A stretch of DNA of 64,000 nt from Phycisphaerales bacterium (GTDB taxonomy: Bacteria; Planctomycetota; Phycisphaerae; Phycisphaerales; UBA1924), in contig JADLFW010000013.1 of the NCBI GenBank assembly GCA_020849615.1, positions 124,001-188,000 of the forward strand, given 5' to 3'. Each line of letters opens with the position of its first letter. Within the stretch, counting starts at the first letter, position 1. Below the pieces are notes generated by a model. That model was not told where the DNA came from and did no database searches. It saw only the letters and a list, made by a program, of their open reading frames with translations. Positions 37,492 through 46,722 of this stretch are shown piece by piece. The translations under genes and the position numbers were made by a program.

Positions 37492-38595
37492 ATGATCGAG
37501 CCGTCCGATTTCGGGCTCTCGCCGATCGCGACGCTGTCGCACGTGACGGTGACGACGCCGGCGCCCGGGCACTCGGCGTTCTGGGCCCGGTGGCGCAAGG
37601 CGTTCGACGAGGTCCGGCCCGTGCTGGGCCCGCGCCCGACCGCGGGGCGCGACCCGACCGACCCGACGGCGACGCACGAGTTCGAGGGGGTGCACTCGAC
37701 GCGGATCGGCTGCCTCTTGTGGGAGCCGCCGCGGGGGGTGCCGGTGCGGGCCGGGCTGGTGGCGCTGCACGGGTACGCGTGCGATGGGCCGCTGGCGGCG
37801 GATGAAGAGCGGTGGGCCCGGCTGGTCTTGCGGGGCGTTGCGGTGCTGGCGGTGCGGGTGCGCGGGTTTCCGGGGTCGTGCCTGGAGACGGGGCTGCTGC
37901 GCGGGTGCGAGGGCGGCTGGATCGCGCACGGGTTGATGGAGGCGGCGGCGCGGGGCGATGATCCGCTGGCGGGGTGGGTGCTGCCGCGGGCGGTGATGGA
38001 TGTTGGGCACGCGTGCCTGGCGCTGGCGGCGCACCTGCGCGGGCGTGTTCCGATCTTTCTTCAGGGGGAGTCGTTCGGCGGCGGGCTGGCGGTGATCACA
38101 GCGGCGCAGCTGGCGGGACGGCTGGAGATCGCGCGGCTTGCGATCGGGTGGCCCTCGCTGGGCGACTGGTCGTGGCGGCTGGCGCGGCCGGGGCCGGGCG
38201 TGGAGCCCGGCGCCATCGGCGGGCAGGTCGCGGCGCTGATGGCCCGGGCCGGGAGCCGGGGGGAGTCGCTGGCGGGGCTGCTGCGTCTGGCGGATGCGTC
38301 GGTGCACGCGCCGCGGGTGCGGGGAGCGGTGCTGGCGAAGCTGGCGGTCCGGGATGAGTCGGTGCCGGCGCCGACGGCGGCGGCGGTGTTCAACGCGCTG
38401 GGTTCGGACCCGGGGCGGAAGTGGAGGTTTGTGGTTCCTTACGGGCACTTCGACGGCGGGCTGCGGCCCGCGCGGCGCATCGCGCTGTTCGAGCGCGCCC
38501 GCGAGGAGTTTCTGGATCCCGCGCGGCCCGTCGAAGAATCCATGAAAATGTGGGAGCCGGTGATGACGGGCGGCGACCGGCCCGCGCCCGCATGA
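37492..38595 (+). CDS. Alpha/beta hydrolase (acetyl-xylan-esterase / AXE1-like)
   Basis: The 367-residue protein has an alpha/beta hydrolase core: GLVALHGYACDGP (oxyanion loop), the nucleophile Ser194 in LQGESFGGGLA, probable acid Asp288 in VRDESVP and His319 in VVPYGHFDGG. Organisation and the RVRGFPGS segment are like AXE1/cephalosporin-C deacetylase esterases, which remove acetyl groups from sugars. No signal peptide is visible, so it is probably cytoplasmic. It sits 15 bp after the beta-propeller gene. Confidence 0.8.
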   Translation: MIEPSDFGLSPIATLSHVTVTTPAPGHSAFWARWRKAFDEVRPVLGPRPTAGRDPTDPTATHEFEGVHSTRIGCLLWEPPRGVPVRAGLVALHGYACDGPLAADEERWARLVLRGVAVLAVRVRGFPGSCLETGLLRGCEGGWIAHGLMEAAARGDDPLAGWVLPRAVMDVGHACLALAAHLRGRVPIFLQGESFGGGLAVITAAQLAGRLEIARLAIGWPSLGDWSWRLARPGPGVEPGAIGGQVAALMARAGSRGESLAGLLRLADASVHAPRVRGAVLAKLAVRDESVPAPTAAAVFNALGSDPGRKWRFVVPYGHFDGGLRPARRIALFERAREEFLDPARPVEESMKMWEPVMTGGDRPAPA

Positions 38596-38727
38596 AACGG
38601 GTCTTATTCCGGGGTGTGACGGTCGTGCCGCGTGCTATTGTGGAGCGATGCCGGGCGCTGCCATCTGTTCGCGGTTGGGGCCCGGGCACGGCCCGTTGAG
38701 CGCGAGTCCGACGTGGGAGGCACGCCG

Positions 38728-39660
38728 ATGACGCAATCGATCCGGACGCTGATGACCGACCTGATCGATTACGCGGGGCTTTTTCCGCCCGCGAAGCTGA
38801 CGATGCCGGCGGCGGTGGAGGAGTACGCCCGGCACCGGCGCGGCGAGCATGAATGGATGCTGGGCCGGTTCATCTGCCCGGTGTCGAGGCTGGAGGAGTT
38901 CGCGGCGCACGCGGCGCCGCTCATGCCCGGCACGTTCGCGACCAGCGGCTACCGCGAGCACGCGGACATCCAGGAGCCGTGGGCGGTCTCGGCGATCATC
39001 GACGGGCCGTTGGATGAGGACCTGGACCGGGTGTACCACTTCAACCGGCGGCACTCGAAGGAGGATCACGGGCTGGCCCGGATCGACGTGCTGGAGATCA
39101 AGGCGCCCGACCCGTCGTTCATCGACGAGGCGCTGGACCTGATTCCCGAGGATGTGTTTCCGTTCTTCGAGTTCCCGCCGCCCGACAAGCTGCCGGGGGC
39201 CGACTGCCGCGGGTTCGTGGCGGCGCTGGCGGGGAACAGCTCGGGGGCGAAGATCCGGATGGGCGGGCTGACGCCGGACGCGTTCCCGACGTGCGAGTTC
39301 GTCGCGCGGTTCCTGAAAGCGTGCGTGGACGCCGATGTGCCCTTCAAGGCGACGGCCGGGCTGCACCACCCGGTGCGGCACTTCTCGCACGCGGTGAAGT
39401 CGGAGATGCACGGGTTCTTCAACCTGTTCATCACGGCCGGGCTGCTGGAGGCCGGGAAGCTCGATGAGCATCAGGCGATCGAGATTCTCCGCGAGCAGGA
39501 AGCGGGCCACTTCCTCTTCAACGACGACACCGCGGGGTGGAAGGACTTCCGCCTGACGGTGGCGCAGCTGGCAAAGGTCCGCGAGGGGTTCGCGCTGTCA
39601 TATGGATCGTGCTCGTTCGATGAGCCGATCGAGGACCTCAAGGGGATGGGGCTGCTGTGA
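38728..39660 (+). CDS. Uncharacterised conserved protein linked to fumarylacetoacetase
   Basis: The 310-residue protein starts at ATG 38728 after GGGAGG. It has no signal peptide. It opens MTDLIDYAGLFPPAKLTM, and has strand-like spaced segments ending in IRMGGLTPDAFPTCEFVARF, VPFKATAGLHHPVRHF and AGHFLFNDDTAGW. This order (G-G-L near beta 6, KATAGLHHP near beta 7) recalls TIM-barrel enzymes of the class I aldolase or DERA kind, but I know no assigned function. It is 27 bp upstream of fahA on the same strand, so a role in or near tyrosine catabolism is suggested. Confidence 0.75.
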   Translation: MTQSIRTLMTDLIDYAGLFPPAKLTMPAAVEEYARHRRGEHEWMLGRFICPVSRLEEFAAHAAPLMPGTFATSGYREHADIQEPWAVSAIIDGPLDEDLDRVYHFNRRHSKEDHGLARIDVLEIKAPDPSFIDEALDLIPEDVFPFFEFPPPDKLPGADCRGFVAALAGNSSGAKIRMGGLTPDAFPTCEFVARFLKACVDADVPFKATAGLHHPVRHFSHAVKSEMHGFFNLFITAGLLEAGKLDEHQAIEILREQEAGHFLFNDDTAGWKDFRLTVAQLAKVREGFALSYGSCSFDEPIEDLKGMGLL

Positions 39661-39687
39661 GGCGGGAAGCGCTCGTATCCTCCCGCC

Positions 39688-41049
39688 ATGCCCAACCCCA
39701 CGCTTGATCCGAACCTGAAGTCCTGGGTGGAGTCCGCCAACGACCCGGCCTGCGATTTCCCCATCCAGAACCTGGCCCTCGGCGCGTTCGAAGCCCAGCA
39801 CGATGGGCACTCCCACGGGCACCTGTGCGTGGCGATCGGCGACCAGCTGCTGGATGTCTCGATGCTCGCCGAGGCCGGGTACTTCACCGAGCAGGAGAGG
39901 ATCGACCAGGCTCTGTACGCGCCCTACTGGACCGGGTTCACGCAGCAGCCGGAGCTGATGGCCGGGCTGCGGGAGCGGCTGCAGGAGTTCCTGCGTGCCG
40001 ATGCGCCCTCGGGCGGGCAGGCGACGCGGCGGCTCCGCACCAAGGCGCTGCGGCCGATCTCTGAGACGCCGATGCTGCCGCCGGTGCCGATCTTCAACTA
40101 CACGGACTTCTACGCCTCGGTGCACCACGCGACGACCGTCGGGGCAATGTTCCGGCCCGACAACCCGCTGCTTCCGAACTACAAGCACGTGCCGATCGGC
40201 TATCACGGCCGGGCCTCCTCCATCGTGGTCAGCGGCACACCCATACGCCGGCCCGCCGGGCAGCAGTCGCCGCCCGATGCCGATCCCAAGGCCGGGCCCA
40301 GCTTCGGCCCGTGCAAGCTGCTGGACTACGAGCTGGAGCTGGGGTGCCTGATCGGGCCCGGCAATGACCTTGGCGAGCCGGTGGCGATTTCGGAGGCGCG
40401 TCGGCAGATCTTCGGGCTGTGCCTGCTGAACGACTGGTCAGCGCGGGACATCCAGAAGTGGGAGTATCAGCCGCTGGGCCCGTTTTTGGCGAAGAACTTC
40501 GCGAGCACGATCTCGCCGCTGGTGGTAACAGCGGATGCGCTGGAGCCTTTCCGGCGGGCGGTTGAGCCGCGGCCCGAGGGCGATCCCAGGCCGCTGCCCT
40601 ACCTCTCCGATGAGGAGGACCAGCGTTCGGGGGCGTTTGACATCACGCTGGAGGTGCATCTGCTGACAGAGGAGATGGAGAAGCGGGGGATGGGCCCGGC
40701 GCGGCTGAGCCGGGGGAACGCGAAGGACCTGTACTGGACGTTCGCGCAGATGATCGCGCACCACACGAGCAACGGGTGCAATCTGCAGCCCGGCGACCTG
40801 CTGGGCTCGGGAACGATCTCGGGGACCTCGCCCGATTCGCGCGGGTGCCTGCTGGAGCTGACGTGGGATGGCGCGGGCCCGGATGGCAAGCCCAAGCCGC
40901 GCCGGCCCGTGCAGTTGCCGACGGGCGAGACGAGGACCTTCCTGCAAGATGGCGACACGGTGATCTTCCGGGCCTTCTGCGAGCGGGAGGGGTGCCGGCG
41001 GATCGGGTTCGGCGATTGCCGAGGGAAGATCATCCCGGCAAAGGCGTAG
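39688..41049 (+). CDS. fahA: Fumarylacetoacetase
   Basis: The 453-residue enzyme performs the last step of tyrosine degradation: fumarylacetoacetate to fumarate and acetoacetate. Metal and catalytic residues by alignment to mammalian FAH: Asp140 (NYTDFYAS), His147 (catalytic), Glu215 and Glu217 (DYELELGC), and Asp249 (LLNDWSARDIQKWEY). The N-terminal SH3-like domain and the C-terminal GCLLELTW and GYC-like FRAFC segment are also present. The earlier enzymes (homogentisate dioxygenase, HPPD, isomerase) are not in the window. It follows the unknown protein at 38728 with 27 bp between, which suggests one transcript. Confidence 0.95.
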   Translation: MPNPTLDPNLKSWVESANDPACDFPIQNLALGAFEAQHDGHSHGHLCVAIGDQLLDVSMLAEAGYFTEQERIDQALYAPYWTGFTQQPELMAGLRERLQEFLRADAPSGGQATRRLRTKALRPISETPMLPPVPIFNYTDFYASVHHATTVGAMFRPDNPLLPNYKHVPIGYHGRASSIVVSGTPIRRPAGQQSPPDADPKAGPSFGPCKLLDYELELGCLIGPGNDLGEPVAISEARRQIFGLCLLNDWSARDIQKWEYQPLGPFLAKNFASTISPLVVTADALEPFRRAVEPRPEGDPRPLPYLSDEEDQRSGAFDITLEVHLLTEEMEKRGMGPARLSRGNAKDLYWTFAQMIAHHTSNGCNLQPGDLLGSGTISGTSPDSRGCLLELTWDGAGPDGKPKPRRPVQLPTGETRTFLQDGDTVIFRAFCEREGCRRIGFGDCRGKIIPAKA

Positions 41050-41075
41050 GAGAACGCGGAGGCGGTTCGGGCTCC

Positions 41076-41099
41076 GTCGCTTCGTTGTTGCGTTGCTTC
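41076..41099 (+). repeat. Short 8-bp tandem array
   Basis: GTCGCTTC, GTTGTTGC, GTTGCTTC run in tandem in the 56-bp gap between the convergent stops of fahA and the FIST gene. Confidence 0.6.
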
Positions 41100-41105
41100 T
41101 CCCCG

Positions 41106-42407
41106 CTACTTCGCCGCTTCCTGCTCGCCGGGCCGGCGGAAGACCGCGACGCAGGTGGAGTGGCCGTGCATGAAGCTCTCGCGGCCGACGGGCCCGATCT
41201 CGCCGCCGGCGAAGAAGCCCGCGAGCGGGACTGTGGAGTCTTCCGCGCCGAAGGTCTTGCCGCCCTTGGCCTTCTGCTCGCCGCTCTCGGGAGGGTCGAA
41301 GGCCCGGCAGATCGCGGCGGCGTCGTGGTGGGGGTCATCGAAGAGTCGTGTGCCGCGGCCGTTGCAGGTGATGGCGAGGCAGCCGACGGGCGCGGGCTTG
41401 AGCTTCTGGGCATCGAGCAGGAGGCCCAGGTCCTCATCGGCGGTGGCGGCGTCGCGGACGTGCAGGCGGACGGTCTGGCCCACGCGCATGAGGTCGCCCA
41501 CGGCCAGGGCGCTGTTGTTCTGGTCGACGCCGATGACCGAGCGGATGAGGAAGTCGCCGCGGCCGAAGCGGTCCTTGTACTCGTTGATGACGCGGCCGAT
41601 GAACAGGCCCGACTTGAGGAGCTCGCGCCCGCCCTCGCCCAGCTCTTCGATGGCCTCGTTGACGACGTCGAGGGCCGGGCGGTTGCCGAGCTGGAAGATG
41701 ACGTTTCCCTTGGCCTTGGTGACGACGAGGTTGTGGCCGAAGGGGCGGCAGCCCTGGGAGACGAAGGCGTCGACCTCGATGTTGCCGGAGAGAGAGACGC
41801 CGACTCCGCCCGCGCGGAAGACGCGGTCGTTGAGGATCATCGCGTTGCCGCCGGGCCCGCGCCCCGCGGAGGCCATGCCCCCGATGATGTGCCCGAGCTG
41901 GGCGCCGTCGGCGGAGCGGGCCCGGGCTTGGTTGAGCGCGGGGAGCAGCTTGACGGTCGGCACGCTGAACGGGTCGGCGAGGAGCATCGTGGCGCGGAGG
42001 GACGGGCCCGCGCCGATCGCGGCGGCGAGCTTCGCCAGGCCCTCCGGCCCGTCCTGCACGGGCATGACGCGGTCGAGCTGGAAGGGCGTGAGCGTGCAGC
42101 CCGGCAGCCGGGCCGCGAGGATGGAGATACCGGCGACGCGCTCGAGCTCGATGCGCCCGCCCAGCACCGATTCGGCGGAGATGCCGATGAGGCAGCCCGG
42201 GTTCAGCCGCCGGCGGATGACGTTGGACAGGCCCGCCGCGACATCGACGTGGGCGCCGGAGAAGAAGACGACGGCGAGATCGACGGGCCCGGCGCCGAGC
42301 TGTTCGCGGCACGCCTCGCACGCCTGGTCGGCGGCGGTCGCGGGTTCGGCGTACCCGGAGAGTCCGGATGCGAATCGGAGGGCGAGGGTGGAACCGGCCG
42401 CGGACAT
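41106..42407 (-). CDS. FIST-domain protein (FIST_N plus FIST_C)
   Basis: The 433-residue cytoplasmic protein has a FIST N-terminal domain (VDLAVVFFSGAHVDVAAGLS, GCLIGISAESVLGG, LPALNQARARSADG, GHIIGGMASAG) and a FIST C-terminal domain (FIGRVINEYKDRFGRGDFLI, VGDLMRVGQTVRLHVRDA, AITCNGRGTRLF and AGFFAGGEIGPVG). FIST proteins are thought to sense small ligands such as amino acids, usually fused to signalling outputs; this one stands alone. ATG 42407 is preferred to a TTG codon 15 residues upstream. It converges with fahA. A ~720-bp gene-free region lies on its upstream side. Confidence 0.85.
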   Translation of the reverse strand: MSAAGSTLALRFASGLSGYAEPATAADQACEACREQLGAGPVDLAVVFFSGAHVDVAAGLSNVIRRRLNPGCLIGISAESVLGGRIELERVAGISILAARLPGCTLTPFQLDRVMPVQDGPEGLAKLAAAIGAGPSLRATMLLADPFSVPTVKLLPALNQARARSADGAQLGHIIGGMASAGRGPGGNAMILNDRVFRAGGVGVSLSGNIEVDAFVSQGCRPFGHNLVVTKAKGNVIFQLGNRPALDVVNEAIEELGEGGRELLKSGLFIGRVINEYKDRFGRGDFLIRSVIGVDQNNSALAVGDLMRVGQTVRLHVRDAATADEDLGLLLDAQKLKPAPVGCLAITCNGRGTRLFDDPHHDAAAICRAFDPPESGEQKAKGGKTFGAEDSTVPLAGFFAGGEIGPVGRESFMHGHSTCVAVFRRPGEQEAAK

Positions 42408-43130
42408 GCGGAGTGAGGGCTCGCTGGGGTTGGAGTGTGGTTGAGAAGTCAACGCGGATCAGCCACTAGCGGGATACGGGCCGGCGGCGGAGCGCGCCGG
42501 TTTGACGCCACCATAGCGGGCAGCAAATGCAGCACACAATCGTTCTGACATAGGAAGGCGGGCATTAAGGGATCAACCCCACGGGATGGTGTGCTTGCCC
42601 TAGTGCCGCGGTGAGCTCATCCGGTCCGGCTGCCGGGATCAATTATCGGGCTTAGGCATCGGGTGAACTCCCTCCGGAAGCATGCACCGCCGCCAGGCGG
42701 CGATTGGCTGCACCGCGCAGCGCGTGGCGGGATGCAATTGCGATCCCGGCGATGCGCCGGGCGCTGCATCGTTGCTAAATCTGCCGATCGTCAGTGCGTG
42801 AACCCGGCCCCTGCCGGGCGCGGGTTTACGGTGAGCGAGACGGTCATCGGCCCGGCTCGGCGCGCGGATTCCACGGTCAGCGCGCGGCACCCAGTTCCGT
42901 GAGCCCGCATTGGGGTGGTGCGCGCGGACGCCGTCGTTCGTTCAGGAGCCGGTGCCGTTCGATGGTCGGCGCAGCGCGGGCCGGAGTGCAGGATTTTGAT
43001 CGTGAAGGATGGGCCGCTGCGTCGTCCGGCGTGACCCGCAGTGAAACTGGGAGACTTTGAAGCTCGGGATGCAGGGAGACGGGCCACGCGGTACGGGGCC
43101 CGCGCGAAATGCGCCACAGCTCTCAGCGAT
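42408..43130. other. Long gene-free region with palindromes
   Basis: About 720 bp between the FIST start and the end of the envelope gene. It contains a GC-rich potential stem AACCCG ... CGGGTT (42801-42826) and other short dyads. Short frames up to about 160 codons exist on both strands but lack recognisable protein character, and I saw no tRNA cloverleaf. The region is less GC-biased in places. It is the largest gap in the window and could be a degraded gene or a regulatory RNA. Confidence 0.4.
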
Positions 43131-44609
43131 TTATTGCGGGGGCTGTCCGTCGCCGGCATCGGCGGCGGGCTCGCCGGGCTGGTTTTCCGGGGAGGGTTCC
43201 GGGGGGTTTTCCGGCGGGGCGGAGTTGCTGGCGGGGGCCACGGTGTCGGCGGCCTTGAGCACATCGACGCGGACGGCATCGAAGATATTGAGTCGCAGGG
43301 ATGGGTCGAGGCTGGCCCGGCCGATGAGGCCGACGACCATGCCGAGCTTGGCCGGCAGCTGGAGCTGCTCCTGCGGCTTCACGTAGCCGAGCGTGCGGGG
43401 CACCACGCCGCCGACCGCCTGGAGGCGGTACATCAGCGGGAGGTCCTTGCCGTCGTAGACGTTGCTGGGGAGCAGCTGGCCGACGACGGTGTAAACGCGC
43501 TGGGCCTCGAGTTCGGCGAGGCGCTGCTGGGACTGACCGCGGGCCTCATCGATGCGGCGCTTGGCCTCCTCCAGTGTGCGGAGCCGGTCGCGGTAATCGA
43601 CCTGGAGCTTGAGGTAGTCGCGGCGCTGCACGAGCTGGGCGTGCCGGCGGGGGAACTTGGTCTTGTCGGTCACCTCGATCGCGCGATCGATCTCGACGAT
43701 CAGCGGGTCGAGCTCGGCCTCCAGCACGGGCTCCTTGCGGACCTTCTGGAAAGAGACCTCCAGCGCTTCAAGCGTGCCCACGGCGCGGGGCGGGGTCTGG
43801 GCGGCGGGCTGCACGGGCTTCTGCTCGACGACCGTGGGGGTGTTCTCGGGCTGCGTTGTGGGCTGGGTGGGGGGCTGGGTGGGGGTGGTGCCCTCCGGTG
43901 TCATGGGCTTCAGCAGCGAGTTGTCGGAGGGGCCCGGCTTGTTCTCGGCGGGAGCTGTTTCGGCGGGCTTGGGCTCGGCCGGCTTGGCTTCGACGGGCTT
44001 GGTCTCGGCGGGGGCGCCGATGGACTTCTTGTACGCGGCGATCTCGGCGTCGGTGGCCCGGCGGAGGGCGGAGGGGGCGATGAACCCGCGGGCGGAATCG
44101 GGGGCGACGACGCGGTAGCCCTGAACGGTGCCATCGTCGGCCTTGACGGTCTCGATGAGCTTCAGGGAGGCGCCGGCGGCGAGGGGCTCGTTGAGGAGCG
44201 ACTTCCAGCTGGCGCCGAAGCCCGACACCGCGTTGGCGGCCCGGAGCTTGCTGGGCTGGGTGAGCTTGACGGTGGAACCGTCGAGCTGGGATTCCTCGAT
44301 GCGGACGAAGGCGCCGGTCTTGGGCGGGTAGGCGACCCGGGACCAGTCGGGGCTCTCGCCATCGACGATCACGACCTGGCCCTTGGCGAGCTCGGCCACG
44401 CGGTAGGCGCCGGTGATGTCGGCGCAGCGCAGGGGTGTGGCATCGCCGGTCACGACGGCGTGGTAGGGCGCCACATCCTTCACTTGTGCGGATGCGGTGG
44501 TGGGCAGCGCGGCGTCCGTCAGCCCGGCGGCGGTGATCAGGCCGGCCGGCGTGGCGAAAAAGGTCACGGCTCCGATGAAGCCCTGTACAAGTCGGCAACC
44601 CGCGTTCAT
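43131..44609 (-). CDS. Exported protein with SH3-like start and Pro-rich middle
   Basis: Start ATG 44609 follows AGGAGC and the protein begins with a signal-like segment (VQGFIGAVTFFATPAGLITA). Residues about 40-120 look like bacterial SH3-type repeats (AVVTGDATPLRCADITGAYR, GQVVIVDGESPDWSRVAYPP); residues 190-265 are Pro/Thr/Glu-rich (KPVEAKPAEPKPAE, PTQPPTQPTTQ), then a coiled coil (QLVQRRDYLKLQVDYRDRLR) and a C-terminal beta segment with LGMVVGLIGRASLDPSLRLN. It is probably an envelope protein facing the periplasm, perhaps binding cell-surface polymer. It is divergent from the TolC-like gene. Confidence 0.75.
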   Translation of the reverse strand: MNAGCRLVQGFIGAVTFFATPAGLITAAGLTDAALPTTASAQVKDVAPYHAVVTGDATPLRCADITGAYRVAELAKGQVVIVDGESPDWSRVAYPPKTGAFVRIEESQLDGSTVKLTQPSKLRAANAVSGFGASWKSLLNEPLAAGASLKLIETVKADDGTVQGYRVVAPDSARGFIAPSALRRATDAEIAAYKKSIGAPAETKPVEAKPAEPKPAETAPAENKPGPSDNSLLKPMTPEGTTPTQPPTQPTTQPENTPTVVEQKPVQPAAQTPPRAVGTLEALEVSFQKVRKEPVLEAELDPLIVEIDRAIEVTDKTKFPRRHAQLVQRRDYLKLQVDYRDRLRTLEEAKRRIDEARGQSQQRLAELEAQRVYTVVGQLLPSNVYDGKDLPLMYRLQAVGGVVPRTLGYVKPQEQLQLPAKLGMVVGLIGRASLDPSLRLNIFDAVRVDVLKAADTVAPASNSAPPENPPEPSPENQPGEPAADAGDGQPPQ

Positions 44610-44769
44610 CACGGAAAGCTCCTGGGCAGATCCCGCGCCGGGGCCGTCCGGGCCGCCTGGCCGCAGGGACATCCAGTGTAGTCGGGTCGGGGCCGGGGCA
44701 CCCGGGCCCGTGCGCGGGATGGGCGGGGTCTTTGACGGTGCCCCGACCCCGGGCTACGTTCTGAGGCCC

Positions 44770-46683
44770 ATGAAACACTTGAACGCCTCCAAGATTCGGC
44801 GGATCCGACGTTTGCGGCCCGCGACCAAGGGGGTTCTGGCGCTCGCGCCGGCGGTGCTGATCGTGCTCAGCGGCTGCGCCTCGTCGGTGTGGAGCGAGAG
44901 CGAGAAGGAGCTGCACCGCTCCGTCGCCGAGGCGGTGAAGCGCGAGACGGCGGATGGTGAACGCGTCCCCGGCAAGCAGGTGACCACCCGCGAATCGGGG
45001 GTTGACCGCCTGGGGATCGCCCCGCAGTTCATCCCCGAGCTGGAGAAGATGGCCGGGCCCGGCGCGTACGTCGGGATCTCCGACCTGCGAAAGCGCTACG
45101 AGCAGGTGGGGGTGGACCTGGCGGGCCGGCCGATCCGCACGGTGGGGGTGAGCCTCGAGCGTGCGGTGCGCGACGGCGTCGAGAACAACCTGGCGGTGCA
45201 GTTCGCCCGGCTGTCGCCCGCGGTGAGCGAGGCGCAGGTCGTTGCGGCCGAGGCCGCTTTCGACTGGACGTTCTTCTCGAACCTGGATTACGCCGATACC
45301 GATGAGCCGCGCGTGGCGACGGCGTTCAGCGGTTCCGTGCTGGGCTCCCGGGCCAACACCAACCAGCTGGTGCGGTCGGTGACGGGCCTGCGGCGGCCGC
45401 TGCTCAGCGGCGGGCAGGTGTCGGTGCAGCAGGAGCTCGCCTACACCGACGACGACAGCCCGAACCAGCTCAACCGCCCCAACCCCGCCAACGCCCTGGG
45501 CTACACGCTGCAGTTCGACCAGCCCCTGCTGCGGAACTTCGGCTCGGGCGTGGCGCAGTCGGAGATCCGGCTCAACCGCAACGCCGAGCGCAACAGCGTG
45601 CAGCAGCTCCGGCGGGACCTGATCCGCACGGTCACCGACATCGAGCGCACCTACTGGCAGCTGGTGCGGGCCCACCGCGAGCTGCAGATCATCTACCGCC
45701 TGTTCGAGCGCGGCGTCGAGGTCCGTGATGTCCTCCGCCAGCGCCGCAACCTGGACGCGACGCCCGCGCAGATCGCCGACGCCGTGGCCCGCACCGAGCG
45801 GCGCCGGGCCGACGTGATGCGGGCCCAGAACCAGATCCGCCAGCTTTCCGACCGCCTGAAGGCCCTGATCAACGATCCGCAGATGCCGGTGGGGTCCGAG
45901 GTGATCATCGCGCCGGTGGATGCGGCGATCGATGCCCCGATCGAGTACTCGCTGCTGGATGCCGTGCAGACCGCCATCGACAACCGCCCCGAGGTGCAGC
46001 AGGCAATCCTCTCGATCGACGACACCTCGATCCGCCAGAGCGTGGCCGACAACGCCCGCCTGCCGCGGCTGGACCTCCGCCTGCAGACGCGGTTCAACAG
46101 CCTCGAGGAGAACGTCGGCTCGGCCTACGACGAGGTCTTCGACGGCGACTTCGTGAACTACCTGGTCGGGCTGCAGTTCGAGCAGCCCATCGGCAACCGA
46201 AAGGCCGAGGCCGATTTCCGCCGCCGGCGGCTCGAGCGGTCCCAGGCCGTGATCAGCTACCGCAACACCGTCCAGCAGGTGCTGATCGAGGTGAAGAACG
46301 CGCTCAACAACATCACCACGAACTACCGGCTGATCGAGCAGACCCGCATCAGCCGCGTGGCCGCGACCGAGGTGCTGCGGACCCTGAAGATCGAGAACGA
46401 GAAGCTCAAGGGCCTTACGGTCGAGCGGCTCGACCTGGAGCTGTCCCGCCAGGAATCGCTGGCCAGCGCCGAGCGGGATGAGATCGCGGCCCTGACCGAC
46501 TACAACATCTCCATCGCCGAGATGTCCGCCGCGATGGGCACCGCCCTCGAGCGCAACCGCATCGAGTTCGTGGTGCCGCAGGTCGATGAATCCAAGGTCC
46601 GCCCGTGGAAGGACCCCATCCGGCCGATCGAGAAGGATCGTCCGCCGGCCCAGCCCGCCGCAACACCCCCCTCGGGTGGTTGA
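44770..46683 (+). CDS. TolC-family outer-membrane efflux lipoprotein
   Basis: The 637-residue protein has a lipoprotein signal: IVLSGCAS with lipid-accepting Cys36. TolC/OEP repeats follow: RTVGVSLERAVRDGVENNLA, a YWQLVRAHRELQIIYRLFER helix pair, and the second repeat SLLDAVQTAIDNRPEVQQAI with the C-terminal coil RRRRLERSQAVISYRNTVQQ. This is the outer-membrane channel for type I secretion or RND efflux. No inner-membrane pump is next to it (the MacB-like permease at 52.2 kb is 5.5 kb away). ATG 44770 is 160 bp from the divergent envelope-protein start. Confidence 0.88.
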   Translation: MKHLNASKIRRIRRLRPATKGVLALAPAVLIVLSGCASSVWSESEKELHRSVAEAVKRETADGERVPGKQVTTRESGVDRLGIAPQFIPELEKMAGPGAYVGISDLRKRYEQVGVDLAGRPIRTVGVSLERAVRDGVENNLAVQFARLSPAVSEAQVVAAEAAFDWTFFSNLDYADTDEPRVATAFSGSVLGSRANTNQLVRSVTGLRRPLLSGGQVSVQQELAYTDDDSPNQLNRPNPANALGYTLQFDQPLLRNFGSGVAQSEIRLNRNAERNSVQQLRRDLIRTVTDIERTYWQLVRAHRELQIIYRLFERGVEVRDVLRQRRNLDATPAQIADAVARTERRRADVMRAQNQIRQLSDRLKALINDPQMPVGSEVIIAPVDAAIDAPIEYSLLDAVQTAIDNRPEVQQAILSIDDTSIRQSVADNARLPRLDLRLQTRFNSLEENVGSAYDEVFDGDFVNYLVGLQFEQPIGNRKAEADFRRRRLERSQAVISYRNTVQQVLIEVKNALNNITTNYRLIEQTRISRVAATEVLRTLKIENEKLKGLTVERLDLELSRQESLASAERDEIAALTDYNISIAEMSAAMGTALERNRIEFVVPQVDESKVRPWKDPIRPIEKDRPPAQPAATPPSGG

Positions 46684-46722
46684 CAGCCGCGCGGCGGCCC
46701 ACCCGGCGGGTATGCTGAGCGC

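Noticed and set aside
42639..43060. Short frames of 60-90 codons in the large gap
   Set aside because: No ribosome-binding sites, no recognisable protein pattern, and competing frames on both strands overlap.
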